Shown here piece after piece: positions 24,735 to 33,064 of a DNA stretch of 64,000 nt. The stretch is taken from contig CAJLRM010000002.1 of NCBI GenBank assembly GCA_905209085.1, forward strand, positions 310,001 to 374,000, in the 5' to 3' direction. Position numbers and translations under genes: made by a program. Position 1 is the first letter of the stretch, and each line of letters begins with the position of its first letter. The notes below the pieces were generated by a model. It did not search any database. It saw only the letters and a program-made list of their open reading frames with translations, and was not told where the DNA came from. The stretch comes from an uncultured Eubacteriales bacterium (GTDB lineage Bacteria > Bacillota > Clostridia > Christensenellales > Borkfalkiaceae).

Positions 24735-25168
24735 AAATATACGCGGCAATCTCTGGATAGTACAAAGACATCGGCAGAGAAATAAAAGAACAGCTTAATA
24801 GCTTTCGAGTACTTTTAATATGTTGGCAACGGAATAAATTTCCAAAGGGAACTACGGTAAACATACCGACGCTATAAAAGAAAATATCGTTTCGGCACTT
24901 ATCGACGAATGGACAAATTTAAGTTGTTGCATGGTTCAATAGAAAGGAAAGATATTACGAAGGGCAGTTCATGCAGTCGTTGTCAACAAAACGGTTTAGA
25001 AAAAATTTTAATGCCAAGCAGAAAAATAAAACATAGATCGGGCAATTCTTTTCTTCGACTGCGATCCCTTAACAAACGCAAAAGAAACCTTGCGCGCGTG
25101 TGTCACGCGTAGTTAAATATATCTTTCTTTTCTGTTGTAGTTACTTTTCTATTGGTTAATTCACATTG
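24735..25168. other. Gene-poor right end of the accessory region
   Basis: No gene that I support. Between 24985 and 25012 the DNA (GTCAACAAAACGG... ) resembles the last codons of capG (24265-24293) with several substitutions, suggesting a decayed copy of a similar gene end. About 24840-24905 reads as a coding-like fragment (KGNYGKHTDAIKENIVSALI) lacking a start. Confidence 0.35.
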
Positions 25169-25187
25169 ACCTGTCACCGTGACAGGT
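25169..25187. repeat. 19-nt palindrome
   Basis: ACCTGTCAC C GTGACAGGT, perfect 9-bp arms, immediately before the terminator hairpin at 25192. Could be an operator or part of a composite terminator. Confidence 0.5.
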
Positions 25188-25191
25188 GCCA

Positions 25192-25240
25192 CCTATCACC
25201 TCTGAAAAACGTCCCTTCCTGGTGATAGGGCTTTTTTATT
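25192..25240 (+). terminator. Rho-independent terminator-like hairpin
   Basis: CCTATCACC (25192-25200) pairs with GGTGATAGG (25221-25229) around a 20-nt loop, followed by GCTTTTTTATTTTT. It ends transcription from the accessory side; composition changes to the higher-GC flank after it. Confidence 0.65.
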
Positions 25241-26108
25241 TTTCCTCTGACGCGTCTTTTATTTTTTGCGTAACGCCTGTGACAACCCACGCTTTTGCCC
25301 GTAAACAGGGCGTTTTTTCTTTTTTCGACCCGCAGGGCGCCGTCATAGCTGCAAAACCGACGCCTAAATCGAGCGATAGAGGGAATGTCCTCAATCCCGC
25401 GTACGGTCGGCATTGCAGTCCGCTGTGAGCCGCGTTCGGGGCAGTTTATAACCCCGACGCTTTCTCCTGCTTTTTTTCGACCCTACCGATAACCCGACTG
25501 AACCGACTTTTGCTCTTTCGCAAATTCTATTCGGAAATGCCGAATTTTGACCCTTTGGGCTTATCAGTAAGCTTTTCCGTCCATCCTCTGTTCCTTCGCA
25601 TTTTAAGGTCGAAAATCATGAAGGTCCCTCAGGGTTTTATGGCGGCTTTTTCCTCGGCAGAGGGATTCCCTGTCCGCGCCGCTTTCGCGCTCCTGCGTTG
25701 AATTTTCGCGGCGAAACAGTCCTTTGTTTCTTAAATGGCAGAAACGGACTGCCAAAAAATGAAGAATTCCCGCCGAAAATGATTCGTTAGGAAACAAAGG
25801 GGAAGCTATGGAAAAGAACAATTGTGATTTTTAGGCTAAAATCATTCGACGGAAAAGGAATCGGGAGTTTTTGCCGAAAAGCGCCTGACAAAAAAACGGA
25901 AATTTCTCCATGCAAACCCTTCGCCTTAAATCGAGCTTATCCGTTTGGCTTAGGATCTTCGCGTCAATGCTCTTTCAATAAAATATCCTTTCCCGACTAT
26001 TAAAACCTCTTTTCCGAATGCTTGTCGAGGGGGGAAAAGGTGGAAATAGGAAAAACGCATCAGAATGGCAGGCGCCGCGCGCTTTTCTTTGCGTTCGGCA
26101 ATTGCGGC
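25241..26108. other. 868-bp region with no supported gene
   Basis: Open frames here are short, start poorly and have an unlikely composition (mixed Cys/Arg/Phe). I see neither RNase P, tmRNA nor SRP RNA signatures. Repeated TTTTTTCGACC-like segments occur near 25316-25325 and 25474-25484. Possibly a decayed gene or an uncharacterised RNA. Confidence 0.4.
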
Positions 26109-26140
26109 TTGACAATCTTTTGGGAATATGGTACTATAAT
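26109..26140 (+). promoter_or_regulatory. Promoter of the O-acetyltransferase gene
   Basis: TTGACA at 26109-26114; TACTAT at 26132-26137 with 17 bp spacing, overlapping TATAAT at 26135-26140 (20 bp). 34 bp upstream of the gene start, with a purine-rich ribosome site (AAGGAGCG) between. Confidence 0.65.
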
Positions 26141-26173
26141 AAAAAATCGCGCGGACATTCATAAGGAGCGAAA

Positions 26174-26794
26174 ATGACTGAAAAATTAGACATCCCGTTA
26201 AATTGCCTTTTTAAGGCGTGTTATGTGCCTGAAATAGAAGCGGAAATCGAGAAATGTATGCAAAAATGCCATCGATACAATCAATTATGTCCGTCCGAAC
26301 ACGACGCGCGGCAAAAGCTTCTGAAAGAAATTCTCGGCAAAACGGGGGAGAACGTCGTCGTCACGGCGCCTTTTTGGTGCGATTACGGGTATAACATTTC
26401 CGTAGGCGATTATTTTTATTCCAATCACAATCTCGTCATAACGGACGGAGCGGAGGTGACTTTCGGCGACAACGTATTCATCGCCCCCAATTGCTGCTTC
26501 ACCACCGCCGAACACGCCATCGACCCCGAGCAGCGCAAGGCGGGCTTTGAAATCGCAAAACCGATCAAAGTAGGCAACAACGTGTGGATTGGTGCAGGCT
26601 CCACCGTGCTTGCGGGCGTCACGATCGGGGACAATACCGTAATCGGCGCGGGCAGCGTCGTGACAAAATCCATTCCCGACAATGTGGTCGCCGTGGGTGT
26701 GCCCTGCCGCGTCTTGCGGAAAATAACCGCCGAGGACAAAAACAGATACCCCTTGTATAAGGGAGAAAAACCTTTTTCGCAGACCGAAAGATAA
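26174..26794 (+). CDS. Maltose/galactoside-type sugar O-acetyltransferase
   Basis: 206 aa; LacA/Maa family. The N-terminal helical cap (about 1-60) is followed by left-handed beta-helix hexapeptide repeats: VVVTAPFWCDYGYNISVGDY, FYSNHNLVITDGAEVTFGDN, VFIAPNCCFTTAEHAIDPEQ (catalytic His in AEHAID), VWIGAGSTVLAGVTIGDNTV, and VVAVGVPCRVLRKI. It transfers acetyl from acetyl-CoA to a sugar hydroxyl in the cytoplasm as a trimer. Single-gene unit with its own promoter; a bidirectional terminator lies downstream. Confidence 0.92.
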   Translation: MTEKLDIPLNCLFKACYVPEIEAEIEKCMQKCHRYNQLCPSEHDARQKLLKEILGKTGENVVVTAPFWCDYGYNISVGDYFYSNHNLVITDGAEVTFGDNVFIAPNCCFTTAEHAIDPEQRKAGFEIAKPIKVGNNVWIGAGSTVLAGVTIGDNTVIGAGSVVTKSIPDNVVAVGVPCRVLRKITAEDKNRYPLYKGEKPFSQTER

Positions 26795-26974
26795 AGGGAG
26801 CGCTGCTTGCCGAAAAAAGGACAAAAAGCTATTTTTTCTGCCTTATCCGGCTTGGAACGAATGTGGTTTTTTCCCCGAGGGGCGTAGAAGCAAAAAAGGG
26901 GAAAATACCTTTTATAAAGGAGCAGGGAACAGAGCAAAGGACTTGATAAAAAGAGAATACGAAGATAAAACAAA

Positions 26975-27014
26975 GCCGTCGGGCAAACTTATATAAGTTT
27001 GCCCGACGGCTTTT
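26975..27014. terminator. Bidirectional terminator
   Basis: 36-nt fully self-complementary sequence (26975-27010; each arm begins GCCGTCGGGCAAACTTAT on its own strand), followed by TTTTA on the plus strand and TTTGTTTT on the minus strand. It separates the converging acetyltransferase and regulator genes. Confidence 0.85.
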
Positions 27015-27066
27015 ATCGAACAAAAGCACAAAAAGCGAAGCGAAACCGCAAACGGATAGGGGGATT

Positions 27067-28170
27067 TTAAAGGTGCAGTTCGGTGGGGATGCGGATGATG
27101 GTCTGGCTGATGGCGGGCTCGGGATTGTTGAATTGATTAATCAAAATTTCCGCCGCCGTATACCCTATCCGATAGGCATCCTGTCGGATGAATTTCGGCT
27201 GAAACTTCAATAGATCGGTCAAACGGTCAAATTCGTCGTCGAAAATAATGAGATTGTCCAAAAGTTCCGTAAGCCCCATATTCAGCATTTCCCGCGCGGC
27301 GATGATCCCCAAGCCGCAGATGGAGGTGAGCACCCCGTCTATCTCTTTTCCGTTTTTCAAAAATTCTCGGATCTTGTTATCCACCATGACCTGCGTGTGG
27401 GAATAGGAATTGAAAATCAACTCTTTGCGCACGGGGAGGCCGTTGTCTTTGAGCGCCGCTTCGTATCCGAGGTATCTCTCTTCGAGGCTCAAATCGTTCT
27501 TTTCGGGAAAAGTGATGTAGGCGATATTCCGTTTCCCTTTGCCTATCAGATATTGCGTCGCCTTATAGAGCGCGTCGAAGTTGTCGCTGACGATGCAGGG
27601 AATGTTCGTATTGTAAAGATAATTATCTATAAAGACGAAGGGATAGTTTTTAAAGGACAGGCGGATGACCTCCTTGGCGTAAGTGTTGTAATTAACGGGG
27701 AAAATAATCATGCCGTTGCTGTAAAAACGCATATTTTTGATAAATTCTATTTCTTTTTCCTGGCTGACGTTCGTATTCGCTATCTGGACGAGCCAATTAT
27801 TCTGCTCGGTATAATGCAATATGCCGTTGAGGATATTGATATAGTATCGGCTGGTGATGTCGGGAACGATGACGGACAGTGTGTTGCTGTTCGTGGAATA
27901 GATTTTCGGCGGCTGCGATTTTCCTAAAAGAGATTCCGCCCTTTCCCTCGTCACGTCGGGGGAGATATAGGTGCCTTTTCCCTTCTTGCGGACGACGAGC
28001 CCCGCCTCTTCCAAATCGTTTAAAGTGCGTTTCGCGGTGATGCGGCTGACGCTGAACGTCTGCGAAAGCGAAGCTTCGCTGGGCAGCAGAAAATCTTTTT
28101 TTCCCGCGTTGTCGGCAATCAGCTGCCGTACGTACAATTTGAGCTGTTCGTAAAGGGGCGCTCGTTTCAT
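27067..28170 (-). CDS. GntR-HTH / LacI-type sensor repressor (AraR-like)
   Basis: 367 aa. Residues 1-70 form a GntR winged helix (PLYEQLKLYVRQLIADN, LPSEASLSQTFSVSRITAKR, LNDLEEAGLVVRKKGKGTYI). Residues about 95-365 are a LacI/periplasmic-binding-like sensor (NTLSVIVPDITSRYYINILN, FVFIDNYLYNTNIPCIVSDN, RNIAYITFPEKNDLSLEERY, RQDAYRIGYTAAEILINQF). This hybrid is the AraR type, which represses sugar-use genes until the sugar binds. It is divergent from the ABC transporter operon at 28388 and presumably controls it and itself through the palindrome at 28247. Confidence 0.9.
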   Translation of the reverse strand: MKRAPLYEQLKLYVRQLIADNAGKKDFLLPSEASLSQTFSVSRITAKRTLNDLEEAGLVVRKKGKGTYISPDVTRERAESLLGKSQPPKIYSTNSNTLSVIVPDITSRYYINILNGILHYTEQNNWLVQIANTNVSQEKEIEFIKNMRFYSNGMIIFPVNYNTYAKEVIRLSFKNYPFVFIDNYLYNTNIPCIVSDNFDALYKATQYLIGKGKRNIAYITFPEKNDLSLEERYLGYEAALKDNGLPVRKELIFNSYSHTQVMVDNKIREFLKNGKEIDGVLTSICGLGIIAAREMLNMGLTELLDNLIIFDDEFDRLTDLLKFQPKFIRQDAYRIGYTAAEILINQFNNPEPAISQTIIRIPTELHL

Positions 28171-28200
28171 CTCTTGTTTTCCTCCTTTTCGTTCAAAACA

Positions 28201-28229
28201 AGTATGCCATAAAAAAGAAATTTTGTCAA
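28201..28229 (-). promoter_or_regulatory. Promoter of the regulator gene
   Basis: Minus strand: TTGACA (28224-28229), 17 bp, CATACT (28201-28206), 31 bp upstream of the regulator start. Confidence 0.7.
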
Positions 28230-28246
28230 GTATCCCACTCGTTAAA

Positions 28247-28264
28247 ATGATATATTTATATCAT
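28247..28264. promoter_or_regulatory. Candidate operator for the AraR-like repressor
   Basis: ATGATATATTTATATCAT: perfect 8-bp inverted repeat with a TT centre, between the two divergent promoters (18 bp upstream of the regulator -35 and 30 bp upstream of the transporter -35). The position suits repression of both units. Confidence 0.55.
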
Positions 28265-28293
28265 GTTTATGAGGGGAATTTTCGGAAAACATA

Positions 28294-28322
28294 TTGATTT
28301 TTTCATAGTTGTGGGCTAAAAT
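28294..28322 (+). promoter_or_regulatory. Promoter of the glycan-utilisation operon
   Basis: TTGATT (28294-28299), 17 bp, TAAAAT (28317-28322), about 65 bp before the binding-protein gene. Confidence 0.65.
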
Positions 28323-28387
28323 AGAGTCACTTTCGCGAGGAAAAGGAAAAATTCGCAGGGTCTTGCGGAAGGAAGGGAGGACGAAAT

Positions 28388-29980
28388 ATGAACAAAAAAT
28401 TCAACACGATCACGGCGCTCGCTCTGAGCGCGATGATGTGCGGTGCGTTCGCCGCGTGCGGAGAGAAGGAACCTCTGCCGGGGCAGACGGTGCAGATCTA
28501 TGTGGACGGCGGGGGAGCCAACGCGCATTTTAATTCGACGCCGTCCATGGAGTATGACAAGTACGCCAATCCCTATCCCTACAATACGCTGGAAAAACTG
28601 GCGAAGGAATGGAACGAGCAGAATACGGGCTATGAGATCGTCATTGCGCGCTCCTCGCTGAATAACGACCGCGAAACGATGGTGCCCGCGCTCAATCAGG
28701 GCACCGCGCCCGAGATTCTCTTCTACCTCGGCACGACCATCGCGGAGGACATGAGCAAAGGCTGGTTTGTGGAGCTGAACGACTATATGGAAAAGCCCAA
28801 TAAATACAGCAAGGAAGGGGAAAAAGGGAGCGTCAAATGGAAGGACGTTTACGGCAGCGAGGAATACGCCACGACGCTGGCTCCCAACGGCAAAAAGTAT
28901 ACCGCGGAAGTGGAAATCAACCCCATCGGCATCGTCTATAATAAGACGCTGTTCGCACAGGCGGGAATTACGGAAACGCCCGAAACGTTCTACGACTTCA
29001 TGACGGCGCAGGATAAAGTAAACGCCTATGCGCAGTCGGTGAATCGCGCCGACAATGTGGCGGGGGACTATATCTGTCCTTATTTTCCCTATTATCCCTG
29101 GTATGACGGAAGCGTACTCGAATCCTCGCTGTACGGGGAATATCTCCAATATTACGACGTTTTGAACGTGGACGGCGTCATCGACGCGCAGGAAACGGCG
29201 CGCGCCTATATGACGAAGGATTCCAAGGGTACCCGCCTCTATGCGCCCAACGACGCGAGGGCAAAGGAAAAAGCCAGACTCGTAAAAGTGATGACGAAAT
29301 ATTATCCCGCCAATTTCGAAGGGTATTATGCGGAACAGCAGTTTACGGCGGGAAACCTTGCCATGATGGAGGCGTCCGGCGGCACGATCCGCAAAATCGT
29401 GGACGCCGTAGACGATGAATTCGAAGTGGGGGTGTTCTCCTATCCGATACTGACGCAACAGCCGGAAAACGAGGCGGAGAGCGAATATTACACCAAATAC
29501 AACGTGGACAGACACGTGAGGCGCGGGCTTTCGGGCTATTCCAGCGGCTGGGCGGTGACGAATTCCGCAATCGCCAAAGGCGAAGCCGTCGTGGAAAAGT
29601 GCGTGGACTTCCTGCAATTCGTCACTTGCTATACGAATAACGACAGGATGATCAACGACAAAGGCTTTTCCATTCCTCTTTCCGGCAATTCCGATTACAG
29701 CTATTTCGCCTCTCTTTCGGCGGACTATCAAAAGGATATTCAGGATCCCGCCGCGATGGCGTGGGGCGCCGTTTCCCCGGGAAGCGCCATGAATAAGACG
29801 TATTACGACGCCGCCTACCTCACCCGCATCGAGATCATCAAGGCGACCGATCAAGCGACGATCGATCTGAAACTGAGCGGGCTTTCGCAGTCGCTCGCCA
29901 CGGCGATCAATAACGTCTATCAACAGAATAATTGGGATAGAAACACTTGGCCCGCTTATAACGGTCCGGACATTACCTGA
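28388..29980 (+). CDS. Sugar ABC transporter substrate-binding lipoprotein
   Basis: 530 aa. Signal peptide with lipobox GAFAAC, lipidated Cys24. The mature protein shows the family-1 solute-binding layout: EKLAKEWNEQNTGYEIVIAR, a YNKTLFAQAGITETPETFYD-type segment (about residues 195-215), and ASGGTIRKIVDAVDD. The length is at the large end for the family, as in oligosaccharide binders. It would sit on the outer face of the membrane and deliver a glycan fragment to the two permeases downstream. Ribosome site GGGAGG lies 8 nt before the ATG. Induction through the divergent repressor is likely. Confidence 0.9.
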   Translation: MNKKFNTITALALSAMMCGAFAACGEKEPLPGQTVQIYVDGGGANAHFNSTPSMEYDKYANPYPYNTLEKLAKEWNEQNTGYEIVIARSSLNNDRETMVPALNQGTAPEILFYLGTTIAEDMSKGWFVELNDYMEKPNKYSKEGEKGSVKWKDVYGSEEYATTLAPNGKKYTAEVEINPIGIVYNKTLFAQAGITETPETFYDFMTAQDKVNAYAQSVNRADNVAGDYICPYFPYYPWYDGSVLESSLYGEYLQYYDVLNVDGVIDAQETARAYMTKDSKGTRLYAPNDARAKEKARLVKVMTKYYPANFEGYYAEQQFTAGNLAMMEASGGTIRKIVDAVDDEFEVGVFSYPILTQQPENEAESEYYTKYNVDRHVRRGLSGYSSGWAVTNSAIAKGEAVVEKCVDFLQFVTCYTNNDRMINDKGFSIPLSGNSDYSYFASLSADYQKDIQDPAAMAWGAVSPGSAMNKTYYDAAYLTRIEIIKATDQATIDLKLSGLSQSLATAINNVYQQNNWDRNTWPAYNGPDIT

Positions 29981-30006
29981 TCGCCTTTAAGAGAAGGAAA
30001 TTTGTT

Positions 30007-30969
30007 ATGGACGAATTGCAACAAAACGCGGCGGAGTTCGCCGCTGCCCAAGACAAGGGATTGAAAAAAGGGAAAAAGGGCGGAAAAAAGTCCTTTCGAA
30101 GAAGCGGTTTCGAAGGACTGATCTGGATAGCCCCCGCGTTTGTGCTGATGCTGATTTTCAGTTACTATCCGCCCGTGGACGCCTTTTATCATTCGCTGAC
30201 GAATTGGAACGGCACGACGGCTTCGTGGATAGGACTCAAAAATTTTACAAGGCTCTTTCAGGACACCCTTTTTTGGCGTTCCTGCTGGACGATGGTGGTC
30301 CTGACGCTTTCATGTATGCTCATAGGCAACATATGCACCATCGTTCTCGCGGAACTCATCTATAATTGCTCTAATAAGCGCATGAGCTCTTTTTATCGCT
30401 TCATGTTCGTCATTCCCGCCATTATTCCGGGAATTGTCACCATCATGCTCTGGGGCAAAATTATATTGAGCGGGCAGTCAAACGGCGTCCTCAACACCAT
30501 TTTAGGCGCCTTCGGCATCAAACCGCTCGGCTGGTTTTACAGCGAAGACACCGTGCTTTGGTCGATTATCCTCTACGGATTTCCGTGGATGGGCGGCACT
30601 AGTTTCCTCATCTATCTGGCGGGGCTGAACAATATTCCCGAATCGGTGGTGGAGGCTTCCAAGCTGGACGGCATCGGCACCTTCAAGCGGGTCTTGTTTA
30701 TCGATCTGCCCATGCTGAAAGGACAGATAAAATATTTCCTCATCATGGGACTGATCGGGGGCATACAGGGCTATACGCTGCAATATGCCATCACCAACGG
30801 CGGACCCGGGGACAGCTATGCGTCCATGGTGCCCGGATACTATATGTATAAGGCCGCCATCAACGATTCGGAGTACGGCTATTCCTGCGCGATGGGCGTG
30901 GTGCTGTTCCTCATGATTCTCATCATCACCATCATCAATAATAAATTTATTAAAACGGAGGAGGACTGA
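30007..30969 (+). CDS. Sugar ABC transporter permease, MalF/UgpA type
   Basis: 320 aa. A lysine-rich cytosolic N-terminus (KKGKKGGKKSFRRSG) precedes about six membrane segments. The first (LIWIAPAFVLMLIFSYYPPV) and the EAA-loop (PESVVEASKLDGIGTFKRVL followed by FIDLPM) are characteristic of the carbohydrate uptake transporter-1 family. It forms a heterodimer with the next gene product. The usual ATPase (MsmX/MsmK) is not encoded here and is presumably supplied by a shared gene elsewhere. Confidence 0.92.
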   Translation: MDELQQNAAEFAAAQDKGLKKGKKGGKKSFRRSGFEGLIWIAPAFVLMLIFSYYPPVDAFYHSLTNWNGTTASWIGLKNFTRLFQDTLFWRSCWTMVVLTLSCMLIGNICTIVLAELIYNCSNKRMSSFYRFMFVIPAIIPGIVTIMLWGKIILSGQSNGVLNTILGAFGIKPLGWFYSEDTVLWSIILYGFPWMGGTSFLIYLAGLNNIPESVVEASKLDGIGTFKRVLFIDLPMLKGQIKYFLIMGLIGGIQGYTLQYAITNGGPGDSYASMVPGYYMYKAAINDSEYGYSCAMGVVLFLMILIITIINNKFIKTEED

Positions 30970-30970
30970 T

Positions 30971-31861
30971 ATGGAAAAAACGACATCCGTAACTTCTCCT
31001 CAGAACGCGAAGGAAATGCCCGAAAAGAAACGCAGGAGAAAGATCCGCCCCGCGCAGGCGGCGCTGCACATCGTTCTCTTTCTCCTTCTCCTTCTGACGC
31101 TGTTTCCCTTCTATGTGATGATCGTCAACAGCTTCAAAACGCCTACCCGTTTTCTGACGGCGCCCTTAGCGCTCCCCGACGAATGGGTGTTCTCTTACTA
31201 TCGTTTCGCCTGGGCAAAGGTGAGCGGATATTTCTTCAACACCATCGTCGTGGCGGCGGCGGAAGTAGTATTGGCGACGCTCATCAATTCGATGGCGGCT
31301 TACGGCTTCACGCGTTTCCGCTTCAAGGGTCGGGAAGCGCTGTTCATGGCGATCCTCGCCATCATGATGATCCCGGGCGTGCTGACGCTGATCCCCCAAT
31401 ACGTGCTGGTGCACAATATGGGGCTGACGGGCTCGCTTTGGGGAATCATCCTGCCGCAGCTGGCGTCGCCCTTCAATATTTTCCTCCTGAAAAACTTTTT
31501 TGCGGCGCTGCCGCAGGAGGTGTTCGAATCGGCGGAAATGGACGGAGCCTCGGGAATAAGAAAGTATTTCACGTTCGCCATCCCTCTTTCCAAGCCCATC
31601 CTTTTCACCGTGGCGCTGACGACGCTGATGGGCTGCTGGAACGACCTCATCTGGCCCCGCCTGATTCTGCTCAAACACGAGGAACTCTATACGATCAGCG
31701 TGGGGATCATGGAACTTACCAACAGCTACGGCAACGAATCTTTCGGCATGGGCGTGCCTCTGGCGGCGTACGGGATCGCCTCTCTGCCCCTCCTTATCGC
31801 CTTCTTCTTCACTTCCAAACAGTTTATCAGCGGCCTGACGAGCGGCGCGCTGAAAATGTAA
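30971..31861 (+). CDS. Sugar ABC transporter permease, MalG/UgpE type
   Basis: 296 aa. The second half of the permease pair: LLLTLFPFYVMIVNSFKTPT, FNTIVVAAAEVVLATLINSM, AYGFTRFRFKGREALFM, MIPGVLTLIPQYVLVHNMGL, EAA loop PQEVFESAEMDGASGIRKYF, and the typical end QFISGLTSGALKM. It starts 1 bp after the previous stop. About 120 bp of leader without a strong terminator separate it from the lipoprotein gene at 31979, so the operon probably continues. Confidence 0.92.
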   Translation: MEKTTSVTSPQNAKEMPEKKRRRKIRPAQAALHIVLFLLLLLTLFPFYVMIVNSFKTPTRFLTAPLALPDEWVFSYYRFAWAKVSGYFFNTIVVAAAEVVLATLINSMAAYGFTRFRFKGREALFMAILAIMMIPGVLTLIPQYVLVHNMGLTGSLWGIILPQLASPFNIFLLKNFFAALPQEVFESAEMDGASGIRKYFTFAIPLSKPILFTVALTTLMGCWNDLIWPRLILLKHEELYTISVGIMELTNSYGNESFGMGVPLAAYGIASLPLLIAFFFTSKQFISGLTSGALKM

Positions 31862-31978
31862 AATCATCCCAAAAGAAGGCTCAAAATTCAAAAACCGCGG
31901 GTTTTGTCGTTTACGGAAATAAGCGACAAACAAACGCTTGCTCGGTCAAATGATTTTATCACGAAAAAGGGGATATTT

Positions 31979-33043
31979 ATGAATTTGGTATTAAAAAAAA
32001 TGCGCGGCTTTGCCGTCGGACTTCTAAGCGCGGTCTTTCTCCTGCCCGTCGCCGCCTGCGGCGGTCCCGATTCTTCCGCCGTCGATTCGGGGACGGAGGG
32101 GAAAATCGAAAAGCTTTCCGATACGGATTTTGCGCAGGGACTCAGCGTATCGGGACTCCAATCGGGCAATGTCAGCCGCACCTGGTGGAAATATCAGGGC
32201 AAGGCGGACGCAAGCGTGCAGCCCTACTGGGAACTCGGTCAATACTGCGATCTTTCCGCCACGCGTTTCCGCAAGAACGCGGACGGCACGGACGCCTGGC
32301 GTTATGATTCGTCCCGCAACGACCTCACCTTGGGGACCCTGTTCGACGAGGGATACGGCATAGAGGGGACGGAGGGAAATTACGAAACGCTCACCAATCA
32401 ATCGGGCAGCAAGAAGGTGAAAGTGGACCGTTCGTCGGGAGAAATACAGCTCGACGTGGACACGAGCAAGGAATACCTGAACGAAGCGGGACAGATCTCT
32501 CCCCGCGTCAACGGCGAGGATTGGGTGCATCTCATCTTAGGCCAAAGCGCGGGCGGCTTGCGGGTGACGGAATGGTCGGAAATCTGGGTAGAACTCGATT
32601 TTACGCTGACGAAGACGAATATCCTTTCCGAAGAGGGCGGCGCTTCGCAATTTCAATGGATCTTTTCCGTCAAGGATAAGGAGAGCGTCATCGGGGACTA
32701 TTTCTGGTTCAACCTCACGCTTTACGACAACCGCTATCCCGTCTTTGAGGGGACGCAGATGTACGACGGCGGGAAGGCGGATTCCACGGGAAAATTCATC
32801 TATGCGCCGCCCAGCAGTAAGCTGTACGAAGGGAGCATCGAAACGGGCAAGGCATATAAGATACGCCTGAATATTCGTCCTCTCTTGCAGGAAGCGTTCG
32901 ATATCGCCAAGGAAAAAGGCGCTTTGGAAGAGTCGAAATTCGAAAGTATGGCGCTCAATTCCCTGAATATCGGCTGGGAAGTCACCAATGTGGCGGAGGT
33001 GGGCGTGAAGATCTCCCATCTTTCGCTGAACGTGAAAAAGTAA
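31979..33043 (+). CDS. Surface lipoprotein of an unrecognised family (paralogue A)
   Basis: 354 aa from ATG 31979, behind AAAAAGGGGAT. Lipobox LPVAAC, then a Ser/Gly-rich linker. The body shares an ordered motif set with the products at 33065, 33921 and 41493: WVHLILGQ (in the others WPHxLxxQ), an ASQFQWIFSVKD-type segment (AQFxW), YFWFNLTLYDNR (xWFGxxxFDxR), YDGGKADSTGKFIY (DGGKxxxTGxFIY), and NSLNIGWEVTNV near the C-terminus. The pattern of short beta-like blocks with conserved aromatic and Gly residues suggests a beta-sandwich. Probable glycan-binding or -processing surface component; function not known. This is the most diverged copy. Confidence 0.75.
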   Translation: MNLVLKKMRGFAVGLLSAVFLLPVAACGGPDSSAVDSGTEGKIEKLSDTDFAQGLSVSGLQSGNVSRTWWKYQGKADASVQPYWELGQYCDLSATRFRKNADGTDAWRYDSSRNDLTLGTLFDEGYGIEGTEGNYETLTNQSGSKKVKVDRSSGEIQLDVDTSKEYLNEAGQISPRVNGEDWVHLILGQSAGGLRVTEWSEIWVELDFTLTKTNILSEEGGASQFQWIFSVKDKESVIGDYFWFNLTLYDNRYPVFEGTQMYDGGKADSTGKFIYAPPSSKLYEGSIETGKAYKIRLNIRPLLQEAFDIAKEKGALEESKFESMALNSLNIGWEVTNVAEVGVKISHLSLNVKK

Positions 33044-33064
33044 AGGACGGATAACAAAGACATA

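Noticed and set aside
24909..25112. 67-codon frame with several Cys and Lys
   Set aside because: No ribosome site, no conserved look, and it overlaps DNA resembling a decayed capG end.
25174..25821. Several 60-80 codon frames in the gene-poor segment
   Set aside because: They run through terminator hairpins, have unlikely composition and no ribosome sites.
28316..29923. Long open frame of 535 codons on the minus strand
   Set aside because: Lies antisense to the substrate-binding lipoprotein gene; its translation is rich in Arg/His/Phe/Ile with no family motif, as expected from the complement of a high-GC coding frame.
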